This document shows, one piece after another, positions 1 through 7,024 of a stretch of DNA of 64,000 bases; position 1 is the first letter of the stretch, and every line of letters starts with the position of its first letter. Under the pieces are notes generated by a model. It saw nothing but the letters and a program-made list of their open reading frames with translations. It ran no database searches and was not told the DNA's origin. The stretch covers positions 1-64,000 of the forward strand of contig JAKACX010000001.1 in NCBI GenBank assembly GCA_021821055.1. Direction: 5' to 3'. A program made the translations under genes and the position numbers. This DNA is from Bacillota bacterium. Lineage in GTDB: Bacteria > Bacillota > Bacilli > Alicyclobacillales > SLC66.

Positions 1-290
1 GCCATGCGATGCAGTCGCACGAGGTGGCCCACCGGTTATCCGGCATCGCCGAGATGGATGAAGCCTATGTCGGAGGACCCGGCGAAGAGCCCAAACGCGG
101 ACGGGGTACCCACAAGACACCGACGCTCGTGGCCTTGTCCCTGCATCCGGATGGCAAGCCGGGGTATCTACGGATGCAGGCCGTCGACAACGTGAAGAAG
201 GAGACACTCGTCCAGTTTGTCGAGGATCATGTACGAGACGATGCAGCCATTGGGGGCGATGGATTCGGAGCCTACCGGGCGCTGGCCGAG
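1..290 (+). pseudogene. IS1595-family (ISXO2-like) transposase fragment
   Basis: The frame is already open at the left edge and reads MDEAYVGG from about position 54, then GDGFGAYRALAE ending at 290. These are hallmarks of the ISXO2-like DDE transposase domain: an Asp in the MDE motif and the second Asp in the GDGF strand. The N-terminal zinc ribbon lies outside the window. The C-terminal part with the third catalytic residue is missing, because homology stops at 290, where an SOS polymerase fragment on the other strand begins. The frame stays open downstream only because it runs through unrelated DNA. It is a dead remnant left by an insertion followed by deletion. The family call is from motif recognition. 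Confidence 0.8.
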
Positions 291-291
291 A

Positions 292-438
292 TCGACGCTC
301 GGGATCGCCCGCCACAACGAGAGCGGGATCGGACCCGTCCTCCCACTGCGTGCGCTTGGCTGTGTACTCCGAGCGCGCCGCGACCTCACACGAGGCGTAG
401 AGACTCTGCATGTCGGCCAGGCCGTAGATCAGGGCCAT
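292..438 (-). pseudogene. 5' fragment of a Y-family (UmuC/UvrX-like) DNA polymerase
   Basis: An ATG at 438 opens a frame reading MALIYGLADMQSLYASCEV, later ALVVAGDPERR. The DMQSxYASCE block with its catalytic Asp and the VVAGDPERR block are diagnostic of the N-terminus of translesion polymerases of the UvrX/PolY type. Recognisable coding ends at about 292, against the transposase remnant, so only about 49 of an expected ~400 codons remain. The palm, finger and little-finger domains are lost. The ATG overlaps the last codons of the upstream small gene, a coupled arrangement like yolD-uvrX and yqjX-yqjW in Bacillus. It cannot encode an active polymerase. Confidence 0.85.
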
Positions 439-674
439 CGCTCGGTCATCCCTGCCGCCTCCGCTTCGAGCATGGCGCGTGTGAAGACGGCTTCATAGAG
501 CCGGTTGGCGTGCCGATACTGGACGCGCACGTCGAGCGGGCCGTCTTCGCGCTGGAGGATGGTGATGTCGTGTTGCGTCAGTGCCCGCCGTTGCTCGCGT
601 ACGTGATGCCGGATCTGTTCGTGCAGGGTGTCTGCAAGGAGGAAGTCTCGGACGTGCGTGATGGGATTCGTCAT
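429..674 (-). CDS. YolD-like small protein, SOS-controlled
   Basis: An 81-residue protein starting at ATG 674. This start has a GGGAGG ribosome site 5-6 bases upstream; an ATG at 701 has none and would overlap a LexA box. The protein is helical and charged with no clear catalytic motif. In Bacillus, small YolD-type proteins are encoded immediately upstream of the Y-family polymerases UvrX and YqjW and are induced with them. Here the stop codon overlaps the polymerase start by about ten bases and the promoter carries two LexA-type boxes, which supports the same role. The family assignment rests mainly on context. The partner polymerase is truncated, so the protein may no longer have its usual function. 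Confidence 0.6.
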   Translation of the reverse strand: MTNPITHVRDFLLADTLHEQIRHHVREQRRALTQHDITILQREDGPLDVRVQYRHANRLYEAVFTRAMLEAEAAGMTERWP

Positions 675-684
675 GGCGGCCTCC

Positions 685-747
685 CGAACGTATGTTTCCA
701 TATTGGGAGCATAGCGCGTATGCTAGCGAAAAGCAAACGTATGTTCT
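685..747 (-). promoter_or_regulatory. SOS promoter with two LexA (Cheo) boxes
   Basis: On the minus strand, -35 TTGCTT (736-731) and -10 TATGCT (713-708) are 17 bases apart. CGAACGTATGTTTC at 685-698 fits the Bacillus LexA consensus CGAACRNRYGTTYC fully. AGAACATACGTTTG (747-734) fits except for its first base. One box overlaps the -35 and the other lies between the -10 and the start codon, an arrangement that would block transcription until DNA damage removes LexA. Confidence 0.8.
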
Positions 748-758
748 TGTTGTGTCGC

Positions 759-1178
759 CTATCGGGCTCGCAGCGTCCATTCGCTGTTGTGCCGTTTGTG
801 CGAAAGGTATGTTGTACCGACTCTCTTTTAACATGATCCGGGGGATGTCCGCCGTGGGCACCGTCATGAACACCGACGCGTCCGGGTACAGATGCGAAAC
901 CGTCGGCAGCGCGCCGATATGATCGTGATGAGCGTGCGTGATAAAGATGGCTTCAATCTTGGCCTGCTCCCGTTCGAGCACGGCCAGGTCCGGGAGCGCG
1001 GGTTTTGTTCGTCCAAGCGAGCCCCGGCGTCGACCAACCACTGTGTCTGTTGCGTTCGGAACCACAGACACGTGGCGCCGATGTCGGTGCCGCCGAGAAA
1101 GGGGACGTGTACGATCAACGCTCCTGCCGGTGAAATATGCAGATGCTCAATTTTCAATTTGTATCGACTGCGTTTCAT
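759..1178 (-). pseudogene. Metallo-beta-lactamase-fold hydrolase, frameshifted and truncated
   Basis: The ATG at 1178 overlaps the relE stop (ATGA). The frame reads LGGTDIGATCLWF and QWLVDAGARL, the opening strands of an MBL-fold enzyme of the RNA-processing/beta-CASP kind. Near 1015-1030, in an AAAACCC run, the sense continues in another frame as ALPDLAVLE and IFITHAHHDHIGALPTV, the zinc-binding HxHxDH motif. Homology fades by about 760, just before the SOS promoter, so the C-terminal half is missing. Both a single-base shift and a 3' truncation are visible. The exact family is uncertain, but the zinc motif is clear. Confidence 0.75.
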
Positions 1179-1441
1179 GATCGGCGTTTGAGGAGTCGGT
1201 ATACCTCGTCGTCGTTGCGGTTGCCAACCAGCATCACATGGACCTCATCCCCTTCCACCTCGTACACCACGCGATACTCGCCAACATCCACTCGGTCATA
1301 CGGATACCCCTTGAGCTGCTTTGAATCGTGCGGATGCGGGTCTGTTAGGAGCTGCAGAATGGCCATCACGACCTGGCGGAACTGCTTCGCCCGCAACTCC
1401 GACAAAAAGTCTCGTGCAGCTTTAGTGATCCGGAGTTTCAT
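1175..1441 (-). CDS. RelE/ParE-family toxin
   Basis: An 88-residue basic protein. It has the RelE fold signature: an N-terminal helix (ITKAARDFLSEL), KQLKGYPYDRVDVGEYRVVYEV in the centre with the usual Arg/Tyr residues, and a C-terminal VGNRNDDEVYRLLKR strand. RelE toxins cleave mRNA, often on the ribosome. The start overlaps the end of the upstream antitoxin gene by 20 bases, so the pair is translated together, antitoxin first. No residue expected for the fold appears missing, so it is probably intact. ParE-type gyrase poisoning cannot be excluded from sequence alone. Confidence 0.88.
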   Translation of the reverse strand: MKLRITKAARDFLSELRAKQFRQVVMAILQLLTDPHPHDSKQLKGYPYDRVDVGEYRVVYEVEGDEVHVMLVGNRNDDEVYRLLKRRS

Positions 1442-1682
1442 TCATGTGCTCCGTGATCCAGACCTTTGTCTCCTGCGCAGTAAGCAGGCCCTCCACCGCC
1501 GCCTCTTTCGCACGTTCGCCCCACCAAGCGTCCTCGAGTTCCTGCAGCCGTTCAAACGTCTCGTAAGACAAAATGACCGCCACCGGTCGGCCGCTTTTCT
1601 CGACCAGAACCGGCTCTACCTTGAGGCCTTCCACCACCTCGGCAAATTTGTGCCGCAGTTCTGTTGCCGTCAATGTTTTCAT
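1422..1682 (-). CDS. Phd/YefM-family antitoxin
   Basis: An 86-residue protein beginning MKTLTATELRHKFAEVV, followed by GRPVAVILSYETFERLQ. This is the typical Phd/YefM DNA-binding N-terminus plus a C-terminal toxin-wrapping helix. It precedes and overlaps the RelE-type gene, giving a type II toxin-antitoxin module. A GGGAGG site lies upstream of ATG 1682. An 8+8 base palindrome lies just upstream and is the likely operator for autorepression by the antitoxin or the complex. Confidence 0.88.
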   Translation of the reverse strand: MKTLTATELRHKFAEVVEGLKVEPVLVEKSGRPVAVILSYETFERLQELEDAWWGERAKEAAVEGLLTAQETKVWITEHMNETPDH

Positions 1683-1711
1683 GGTCTAACCTCCCTTGGT
1701 ATTCATTTTAC

Positions 1712-1729
1712 TCATTTTGTTCAAAATGA
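1712..1729. promoter_or_regulatory. Palindromic operator of the Phd/RelE module
   Basis: Arms TCATTTTG and CAAAATGA are perfect complements separated by two bases. The site lies 30-47 bases upstream of the antitoxin start. Type II modules of this class are autoregulated through such palindromes. Assignment is by position and symmetry. Confidence 0.6.
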
Positions 1730-1752
1730 ACACAAGGGAATGCGCCGGTAGT

Positions 1753-1918
1753 TCAACGCTTTATCGACAGACTTTCTCGGACGGTTTCGTTTCCTGGGTC
1801 CATCTTAGTCAGCCCCATGGTCAGCAGGTTCCGGGCCGTTACCAGCTTGCCTTTCAGCTTGCCTCTGTCAAAAACTGCTTCAGCTTGTTTCTGGAGGCTG
1901 CACAGATCGCGCAACTCC
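1753..1918 (-). pseudogene. C-terminal remnant of an Rpn/PD-(D/E)XK transposase-like nuclease
   Basis: A stretch with no usable start reads ELRDLCSLQKQAEAVFDRGK, then GKLVTARNLLTMGL, and stops at 1753. The LQKQAEAVFDRGK and ARNLL-x-GL blocks match the C-terminal tail of Rpn-family recombination-promoting nucleases (YhgA-like). An in-frame TAG lies just before ELRDL. The catalytic nuclease core is absent. It fills the spacer between the two toxin-antitoxin modules and marks the island as scarred by mobile DNA. Confidence 0.55.
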
Positions 1919-1972
1919 TAGTCACGCGAAACGTACGTCCCAGTTGTCTGGATCTCGACAAGCCGCTTGAAT

Positions 1973-2320
1973 TTAGAAAACATCCCTGCACTTCAGAATC
2001 ACACGCTGCAGATCGACTGCATGGAGTTTCCCAAGCCGTCTTTGCAATTGGTCCGCACTGACTGAAAAGAGCTTGGACGTTCTCGCTACGGACGGTTTCG
2101 ATAAACCGGCTTCCTGCCAATACTCGAGGGCAACATCGAACTCAGATCGGGGCTGTTTACTGGTTACCGAAACCGCGATGACATCAATATCCGTCGCACG
2201 TTCATTGGACACGACGATGACTGGCCTAACTTTTTTTGTCTCCGTCCCGTCGCGAAAGCTCACGGCCATCAGATACACTTGTCCCTGCGTCGGTTTCGCG
2301 TTCGGCGTAAAGTTCGTCAT
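1973..2320 (-). CDS. MazF/PemK-family endoribonuclease toxin
   Basis: 115 residues from ATG 2320, which has an AGAGGAT site eight bases upstream; an earlier in-frame start would lie deeper in the antitoxin gene. The N-terminus PTQGQVYLMAVSFRD and KKVRPVIVVSNE match the MazF/PemK SH3-like barrel, including the Arg-Pro pair of the second strand. VSVTSK follows. These enzymes cut single-stranded mRNA. The protein is near usual length and shows no break. It overlaps the upstream antitoxin by about 95 bases, an unusually long overlap. Confidence 0.85.
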   Translation of the reverse strand: MTNFTPNAKPTQGQVYLMAVSFRDGTETKKVRPVIVVSNERATDIDVIAVSVTSKQPRSEFDVALEYWQEAGLSKPSVARTSKLFSVSADQLQRRLGKLHAVDLQRVILKCRDVF

Positions 2321-2423
2321 ATATGTCATCCTCTTCATTGAGCCAAAAGTCAAATGCCGGACCTAACACGATGACCTTGTCCGCGTCAAATCTCACTTTT
2401 TGCTCCTCCTGGTTATCCATCAT
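2226..2423 (-). CDS. Cognate antitoxin of the MazF-like toxin
   Basis: A 65-residue acidic protein with a strong GGAGG site eight bases before ATG 2423. The segment AFDFWLNEEDDIYDELY resembles the acidic Trp-containing tails of antitoxins paired with PemK/MazF toxins in Firmicutes. The remaining 25 residues lie inside the toxin overlap and may be poorly conserved. There is no obvious N-terminal DNA-binding domain, so repression may need another partner or the ACACT palindrome upstream. The function is inferred from position and composition. Confidence 0.65.
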   Translation of the reverse strand: MMDNQEEQKVRFDADKVIVLGPAFDFWLNEEDDIYDELYAERETDAGTSVSDGRELSRRDGDKKS

Positions 2424-2452
2424 ATTGAAGACCTCCGTTGACGAATTCGCTC

Positions 2453-2465
2453 ACACTTTTAGTGT
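2453..2465. promoter_or_regulatory. Inverted repeat upstream of the MazF module
   Basis: ACACT and AGTGT flank three bases, about 30 bases before the antitoxin start. By position it is a candidate autoregulatory operator, but it is short and could be chance. Confidence 0.35.
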
Positions 2466-2503
2466 TACCCAGTTTCGCGTCCTCGTCAACAAGGAGTCTT
2501 TCC

Positions 2504-2690
2504 CTACACGCACACGCAAAGCGCCAACTGTCCACCGTCATCCACACTCACCAGCACGGCGTCATGGGCGCTGTCTGTCGCATCTTTCGGCACGATCCGG
2601 TACCCCAGGTCGTCCGCCAACTGACGTAGCAGCGCTGCTTTGATGTTTTGCGCCCGGTTGGCGCCTGTTGCACCCGCGGCATCTCGTCGC
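2504..2690 (-). other. Possible broken reading frame, unknown
   Basis: Downstream of the 98-residue gene a minus-strand frame without an ATG reads NIKAALLRQLADDLGYRIV and SAHDAVLVSVDDGGQLAL before a stop at 2504. Its composition looks like real protein rather than antisense noise. It has no start codon of its own and is out of frame with the gene before it, so it may be the end of a frameshifted gene. No family is assigned. Confidence 0.25.
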
Positions 2691-2694
2691 GCGC

Positions 2695-2991
2695 CTAGCA
2701 GTACAAGGCGCGCCCCAGGTCACTGTATCCACCCTTGAGCGGGACGACGAATCGGTTGTCCCATTCCGAGAAATGTTCCAGAAACCGCAGAAACTCCGCA
2801 TCGCCGTACTCGGTCCGAAAGCCGTGGATGTTGTAGTGGGCAATGAACCCGCAGTGCATGTGGCAGAAGTGGTACGCCCGCTTGTCCATTTTGTCGAGCG
2901 AACGTTGCTCCAGGCAGGTCGCGAAACTGCGATAGACCGCCTGTTTGTCTTTGGCCGACAGGAACTTCGAATCCGCAAAAGGTGGCGCCAT
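2695..2991 (-). CDS. Unknown small protein (98 aa)
   Basis: ATG 2991 overlaps the stop of the preceding gene (TGATG), so the two are probably co-translated. The protein has a Cys/His-rich centre, YHFCHMHCGFIAHYNIHGF, that could bind a metal, followed by an acidic stretch and an ending GGYSDLGRALYC. A longer version from 3048 would overlap its neighbour more and lacks a ribosome site. I do not recognise the family. It lies in the decayed accessory island and may come from a plasmid or phage. Confidence 0.5.
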   Translation of the reverse strand: MAPPFADSKFLSAKDKQAVYRSFATCLEQRSLDKMDKRAYHFCHMHCGFIAHYNIHGFRTEYGDAEFLRFLEHFSEWDNRFVVPLKGGYSDLGRALYC

Positions 2992-3392
2992 CAGGCGTTC
3001 CCTCCCTGCGTATTCAAGCGTTCCATGACGTCTTCGCACGTTTCGCAACGGACTGGGTCATCGACGAGTACCCGTTGTGAGAGTTGGAAGTGTGAGCACA
3101 CATGCACGCCCATGCCTTCTTCCGCGAGTTCTCCAGGACTCGGGAATACATACGCCTCGTCCCCGTCGCCGTCACAGATCCGGGCGTCGTCCGTCTGCGC
3201 ATCGAACTGCTCCGTTCGATCGTTGGGTTCATCGGCGTCGGCCGTCGGATATCCGTTCACCCGTAGCCTCGCTCCCCGTGTCTGGTCGACGTGTGCCGGT
3301 TGTGAACACTGGCGGCGCGAGCAAACATGCACGCCGACGCCCGCTACCCTGCTGCCCGCGTTCGTCGTAACTCGAGAACACGCAGAACACAT
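2991..3392 (-). CDS. Unknown protein with a duplicated HVCS motif, possibly frameshifted
   Basis: Two related segments occur: GVGVHVCSRRQCSQ near residues 22-35 and GMGVHVCSHFQLSQ near 94-107. The second is followed by a CETCEDVMERLN tail that could chelate zinc with the HVC. The matching N-terminal part of the first copy (FCVFSSYDERGQQ, 3387-3349) is in a different frame, which suggests that a tandem duplication has been frameshifted near 3350. No ribosome site precedes the 3392 start. The middle is acidic and low in structure. The second copy may be the functional one. No family is recognised. Confidence 0.4.
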   Translation of the reverse strand: MCSACSRVTTNAGSRVAGVGVHVCSRRQCSQPAHVDQTRGARLRVNGYPTADADEPNDRTEQFDAQTDDARICDGDGDEAYVFPSPGELAEEGMGVHVCSHFQLSQRVLVDDPVRCETCEDVMERLNTQGGNA

Positions 3393-3418
3393 CCCGCGCC
3401 ACAGTCGTGTCCCAGTCG

Positions 3419-4459
3419 CTACGTCGACACCGCGGTCCCCCGCGCCATCTGCGCCGCGGCATCACGCTCGATCGACTGCGCAAACGGCTGCGCATCGAAC
3501 AGCTCCACGTCGCCCTCGTGATTCACCGAGAAGCCGTGATAGGAGAAGTTTGCGCTGCCGACAAACACCTCTCTGCCGTGGTCGACCGAAACGATCTTCG
3601 CATGCAGGTACTCCCCGCCGTACGGCGCATAGTAGTCCACCCGCACACCGCCGTCAACCAGCGTGCGCGCCGTCCGGCGATTGTACGATTCGCGCGGGTC
3701 AAGCAGCACGCTCACGTGGACGCCGCGCCCCTGCGCCGCCAGCAGCGCGTCCACGAGATCCCGGCTGGTAAACGCGAACGCCTCGATCACGATGGACTGG
3801 CGGGCGCCGCTGACCGCACGGAGCAACGCGGGTTCGATCTGGCCGTCATAGATCAGCGGCGGCGCAAAGTCCACCGCCTGCTCGGGAGACGCACCAGCCT
3901 CCGCGTAGTCCTGCTCGAACAGGCCTTCGAAACTGGCGTTCGCCCGGGCAAAGTAGACGGACGCATCGTGATTCTGCCAACTGTACGCCCCGAAGTTCAT
4001 CCCGCCAAGCAGCGCGTGCACGCCCGCGCCGTCCTCCGTCACCAGCGACTTGATGTGCGAGATGCCGCCCGAGACTTTGAGCAGCCGCACCTTGATGTGA
4101 TGGCTGTGCAGGAACGGCACGGCGTCGGCAAGCGAGTGCGGCTCCGTCGCATCCAGCACGACTTCCACGTCCACGCCCCGTCGCGCGGCCGCCGCCAGTG
4201 CGACGAGAATGTCCCGGTCGCCCAGTTCATACATCGTCAGGTGACAGAACTGGACGCTTCGCTCAATCATGTCGACCGCCGCGCCCTTGATCTCGGGTCC
4301 CCACAGCAGTGTCTGGTCCCCCATCACAACCGCCTGCGGAACTTCGGGGTCCGCCACGGCCGAGGTCAAGCCGCACCCCGCCGTCAACAACGACAGAACC
4401 AGCGGCCAAATCAGTGAACGGAAACGCAACGCCCATCGCATCCTTCCGGTATCCGGCAC
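3419..4459 (-). CDS. Phospholipase D-like lipoprotein
   Basis: 346 residues. The N-terminus is a lipoprotein signal: Arg-rich start, hydrophobic IWPLVLSLL, lipobox LTAGC. Two PLD-type repeats follow. The second, around residue 290, has a canonical HxK(x)4D (HAKIVSVD) and GSANFS. The first, around residue 135, reads HIKSLVTED with its acidic residue one place later, and GGMNFG. Such proteins act on phosphodiester bonds of lipids or nucleic acids outside the cell. The GTG start at 4459 follows GGGAG closely; a start at the internal ATG is also possible. It is a single gene next to the accessory island. Confidence 0.85.
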   Translation of the reverse strand: MPDTGRMRWALRFRSLIWPLVLSLLTAGCGLTSAVADPEVPQAVVMGDQTLLWGPEIKGAAVDMIERSVQFCHLTMYELGDRDILVALAAAARRGVDVEVVLDATEPHSLADAVPFLHSHHIKVRLLKVSGGISHIKSLVTEDGAGVHALLGGMNFGAYSWQNHDASVYFARANASFEGLFEQDYAEAGASPEQAVDFAPPLIYDGQIEPALLRAVSGARQSIVIEAFAFTSRDLVDALLAAQGRGVHVSVLLDPRESYNRRTARTLVDGGVRVDYYAPYGGEYLHAKIVSVDHGREVFVGSANFSYHGFSVNHEGDVELFDAQPFAQSIERDAAAQMARGTAVST

Positions 4460-4531
4460 GGTCTCCCGCGTCCCTGTCTACCGTTAGCGAACGAGCGCCG
4501 AACTCCTCTTTCCCGCAGTTGAACAAGTTGC

Positions 4532-5572
4532 TTATTTTGAAGAAACGGCCCACTTCACAATGTCATTTCCGAAGTCCTTCACGTCCCGCACAAAGGACAG
4601 GCGATTTCCGCCGAGGCTGTTGTAGACGCGCACCGCCACCAGGTCAAGCGACGGCACGACGAGACAAACGCACCCGGACATGCCCACGATCTGGTACGAC
4701 CCCACGGGCACGCGCGCGCCGATCTCACTGCGGTCCGGCCCGGCCGTCTGCATCCACCAGAAAAACCCATGACGCGGCTGGCGCCGCGCAAACTCGGGTG
4801 GAGTCTGGAGCGTGCTCGCAAGCGCAAACGCCTCCGGTTCCACTCGCGCAGCACCGGGCGGAGCATCCGCGAGACGCCCGCCAGACAGGTGCAGCCAGCC
4901 AAACCGCGCCAGTTCCCTGGCGCTCACGTAGAGGTTGCGCCCGGTCCCGCCGTCATCGCCGAGCGTGAGCGGCAGACGTTTTCCCCCCGAGCCGGAGTCG
5001 GCCGCGAGCGCTTCCCCTTCCTCGGTCTCCCAGCCGGTCTCGACAAACGAGAGCGGCCCGAAGATGAGTCGCCGGAGGAGCGTCGCGACACTCTCCCCGG
5101 TCGCGGCCAGAATCGCTTCACCCAAGAGATGCGTCCCCGTATTCGTGTAGTGCCACTGCCGACCCGGAGCGAAGCGGCGAAAGACCCTTCCGGGCTCGCC
5201 GTCCAGTCCGTGGCTGTGCGTCAGCACATGCCGGATCGTCGTGTCGCCGAGAACGCTTTCCTGTACACTCTCGACATACTGCGCAAGCCTGTCGTCAACG
5301 GATCGCAGGAAACCGTGACGAATGGCCCAAGCCGTCGCAAAGCCGATGTACGCCTTGCGTACCGAGTAGACGTTGAAACGCGTCGCAGGGTCGACGGGAA
5401 CGGCGTTCGCCCCCGTCCTGCGGCTGCCTGCGTAGTACTCGCCCGCCACCTCGCCGCGCCGGAGCACGTACATCCCGTAAGCCGTTGCGGAGCGTCTGGC
5501 GCGGGACTCCACTCCTTGCCACACGCGATCAAGGCTTCTCCTGTCCGCAAAAGCGGAAGAAATGCCGGGCAC
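4532..5572 (-). CDS. Beta-lactamase-fold serine hydrolase (class C-like)
   Basis: 346 residues from GTG 5572, chosen for the GGAGGGGGAGG site seven bases upstream; the open frame continues to 5641 without one. The serine motif SVRK is near residue 70 and YTN near 142, matching the SxxK and YxN motifs of class C beta-lactamases and DD-peptidases. Late in the protein are HGFFWWMQTAG and VGMSGCVCLVVP, in the place of the third motif. There is no signal peptide, so it is probably cytoplasmic, like EstB-type esterases. It follows galU by about 70 bases. The true substrate is unknown. Confidence 0.82.
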   Translation of the reverse strand: MPGISSAFADRRSLDRVWQGVESRARRSATAYGMYVLRRGEVAGEYYAGSRRTGANAVPVDPATRFNVYSVRKAYIGFATAWAIRHGFLRSVDDRLAQYVESVQESVLGDTTIRHVLTHSHGLDGEPGRVFRRFAPGRQWHYTNTGTHLLGEAILAATGESVATLLRRLIFGPLSFVETGWETEEGEALAADSGSGGKRLPLTLGDDGGTGRNLYVSARELARFGWLHLSGGRLADAPPGAARVEPEAFALASTLQTPPEFARRQPRHGFFWWMQTAGPDRSEIGARVPVGSYQIVGMSGCVCLVVPSLDLVAVRVYNSLGGNRLSFVRDVKDFGNDIVKWAVSSK

Positions 5573-5644
5573 GGCGCCTCCCCCTCCGATGGTGATTCTG
5601 CGACGCACGCCGAGCACACGCCGTCGTGCGCGCGGCGACAACCG

Positions 5645-6544
5645 TCAGCGGGCGGATGCCATCCCCTGGGCGCGCCCCGGGTCGAGGACTTCCCGCAGGT
5701 AACGCGTCACCTCACCCTGCATGTCCGGTCTTGTCAATGCCAACCCGACAATTGCCTTGATATAACCCACCTTGTCGCCAATGTCAAAACGCATGCCCTC
5801 CACGCGGCAGGCGCACAGACCGTCTGCGAGCATCTGACTGCGCAGCGCGTCCGTCAACTGAATCTCCCCTTGCTTCCCAGGCGGCGTCTCCTCAATGCGG
5901 CGAAAGATATCCGGCTTTATGACATAGCGGCCGACGATCGCCAAATTCGACGGCGCCTCGTTCAGCGCCGGCTTTTCCACGAGATCCGACACGCGGTAAC
6001 GCACCCCATCATCGCTCAATCCCGCAATAATGCCGTAGCTCGACACATTCTCCCGCGGCACCTCCTGCACGCCGACGACCGACGTATCGCACTGCGCGAA
6101 CACGTCCAGCAGTTGCGCGAGACCCGGTGGACGCCCGTAGATGATATCGTCGCCGAGCAGTACGGCGAAGGGCTCGTCGCCTATGAAGGATTTCGCCATG
6201 TACACCGCATGCCCGAGGCCCCGCTGTTCGGGCTGGCGCACATAGTGAATATTCGCCAATTCCGAGATGCGACGGACCTCATCGAGCGCGGCCCGCTTTC
6301 CTCTTTCTTCGAGGTGCGCCTCAAGCTCGAACGATCGGTCGAAGTGATCCTCGATCGCCCGTTTGAACTTGCCCGTGACGATCAGGATGTCTTCGATGCC
6401 CGCGGCAACCGCCTCTTCAACGATGTACTGAATCGCCGGTTTGTCCACGAGCGGCAGCATTTCCTTCGGCTGCGCCTTGGTGGCCGGCAAAAACCGCGTT
6501 CCCAATCCCGCGGCGGGGATCACTGCCTTGCGAATAACACCCAT
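5645..6544 (-). CDS. galU: UTP-glucose-1-phosphate uridylyltransferase
   Basis: 299 residues, the usual GalU length. It makes UDP-glucose from UTP and glucose-1-phosphate. The nucleotidyltransferase signature AAGLGTRFLPATKAQPKEMLP is at residues 11-31, followed by VDKPAIQYIVEEA, FAVLLGDDI (metal-binding Asp) and SDLVEKPA. UDP-glucose feeds cell-wall polymers and could also supply the UDP-sugar pool used by the sulfolipid operon 27 kb away. It lies nine bases after the MazG-like gene. Confidence 0.95.
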   Translation of the reverse strand: MGVIRKAVIPAAGLGTRFLPATKAQPKEMLPLVDKPAIQYIVEEAVAAGIEDILIVTGKFKRAIEDHFDRSFELEAHLEERGKRAALDEVRRISELANIHYVRQPEQRGLGHAVYMAKSFIGDEPFAVLLGDDIIYGRPPGLAQLLDVFAQCDTSVVGVQEVPRENVSSYGIIAGLSDDGVRYRVSDLVEKPALNEAPSNLAIVGRYVIKPDIFRRIEETPPGKQGEIQLTDALRSQMLADGLCACRVEGMRFDIGDKVGYIKAIVGLALTRPDMQGEVTRYLREVLDPGRAQGMASAR

Positions 6545-6553
6545 AATATGAGT

Positions 6554-6895
6554 TCATTCCTTCCACACGCGGGTCACGTTCACCCGCATCTTGTCGACAT
6601 ACGCCCTTTCGAGATCAATGTCCGCGTAATTCGCGAGCTTCGCGATATACGCAAGACAATCGGCGAGTTCCTCCTCCAGCCGCAGACGGGCGCCCTCCAT
6701 GTCGTCGGCCCGGTCGGGAACCGCGCTCCACGTCCGGAGGCGGCGCACCTCCTTGGCAACTTCGCCGACTTCCTCCACGAGGAGCATCACGTTCGTCGGA
6801 AGATCGCCGGTAAACCCTTTCTCTTTATCGAGCCAGCGGTGGAACTGCTGGCAGTCTTTCAAGGTGGGCTGTTCTTTCAGCATCATCGACGTCAC
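6554..6895 (-). CDS. MazG-like nucleotide pyrophosphohydrolase
   Basis: 113 residues, a single all-helical MazG domain. The metal-binding motifs LLVEEVGEVAKEV (residues 43-55) and LEEELADCLAYIAKLAN (72-88) give the ExxE...ExxD pattern of the superfamily. Members hydrolyse non-canonical NTPs to NMP and pyrophosphate. GGAGG lies upstream of the ATG. It heads a two-gene unit with galU. The single-domain length resembles iMazG/RS21-C6-type housecleaning enzymes rather than the two-domain MazG. Confidence 0.85.
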   Translation of the reverse strand: MTSMMLKEQPTLKDCQQFHRWLDKEKGFTGDLPTNVMLLVEEVGEVAKEVRRLRTWSAVPDRADDMEGARLRLEEELADCLAYIAKLANYADIDLERAYVDKMRVNVTRVWKE

Positions 6896-7024
6896 GCCTC
6901 CGGACGGTCATTCTGTCACAATGGTATCATATAGCGAATCTGGTTGCATGAAGGTCTCCAAAAAACTATCAATATAATGGGCGAAACCATGGCCGAAAAT
7001 CCATTCGACAGCGCCGGAAGCCAG

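Noticed and set aside
4769-6934. A 721-codon open frame on the plus strand
   Set aside because: It lies opposite the serine hydrolase, galU and MazG-like genes. It is Arg/His-rich without any domain, as expected for antisense of GC-rich genes.
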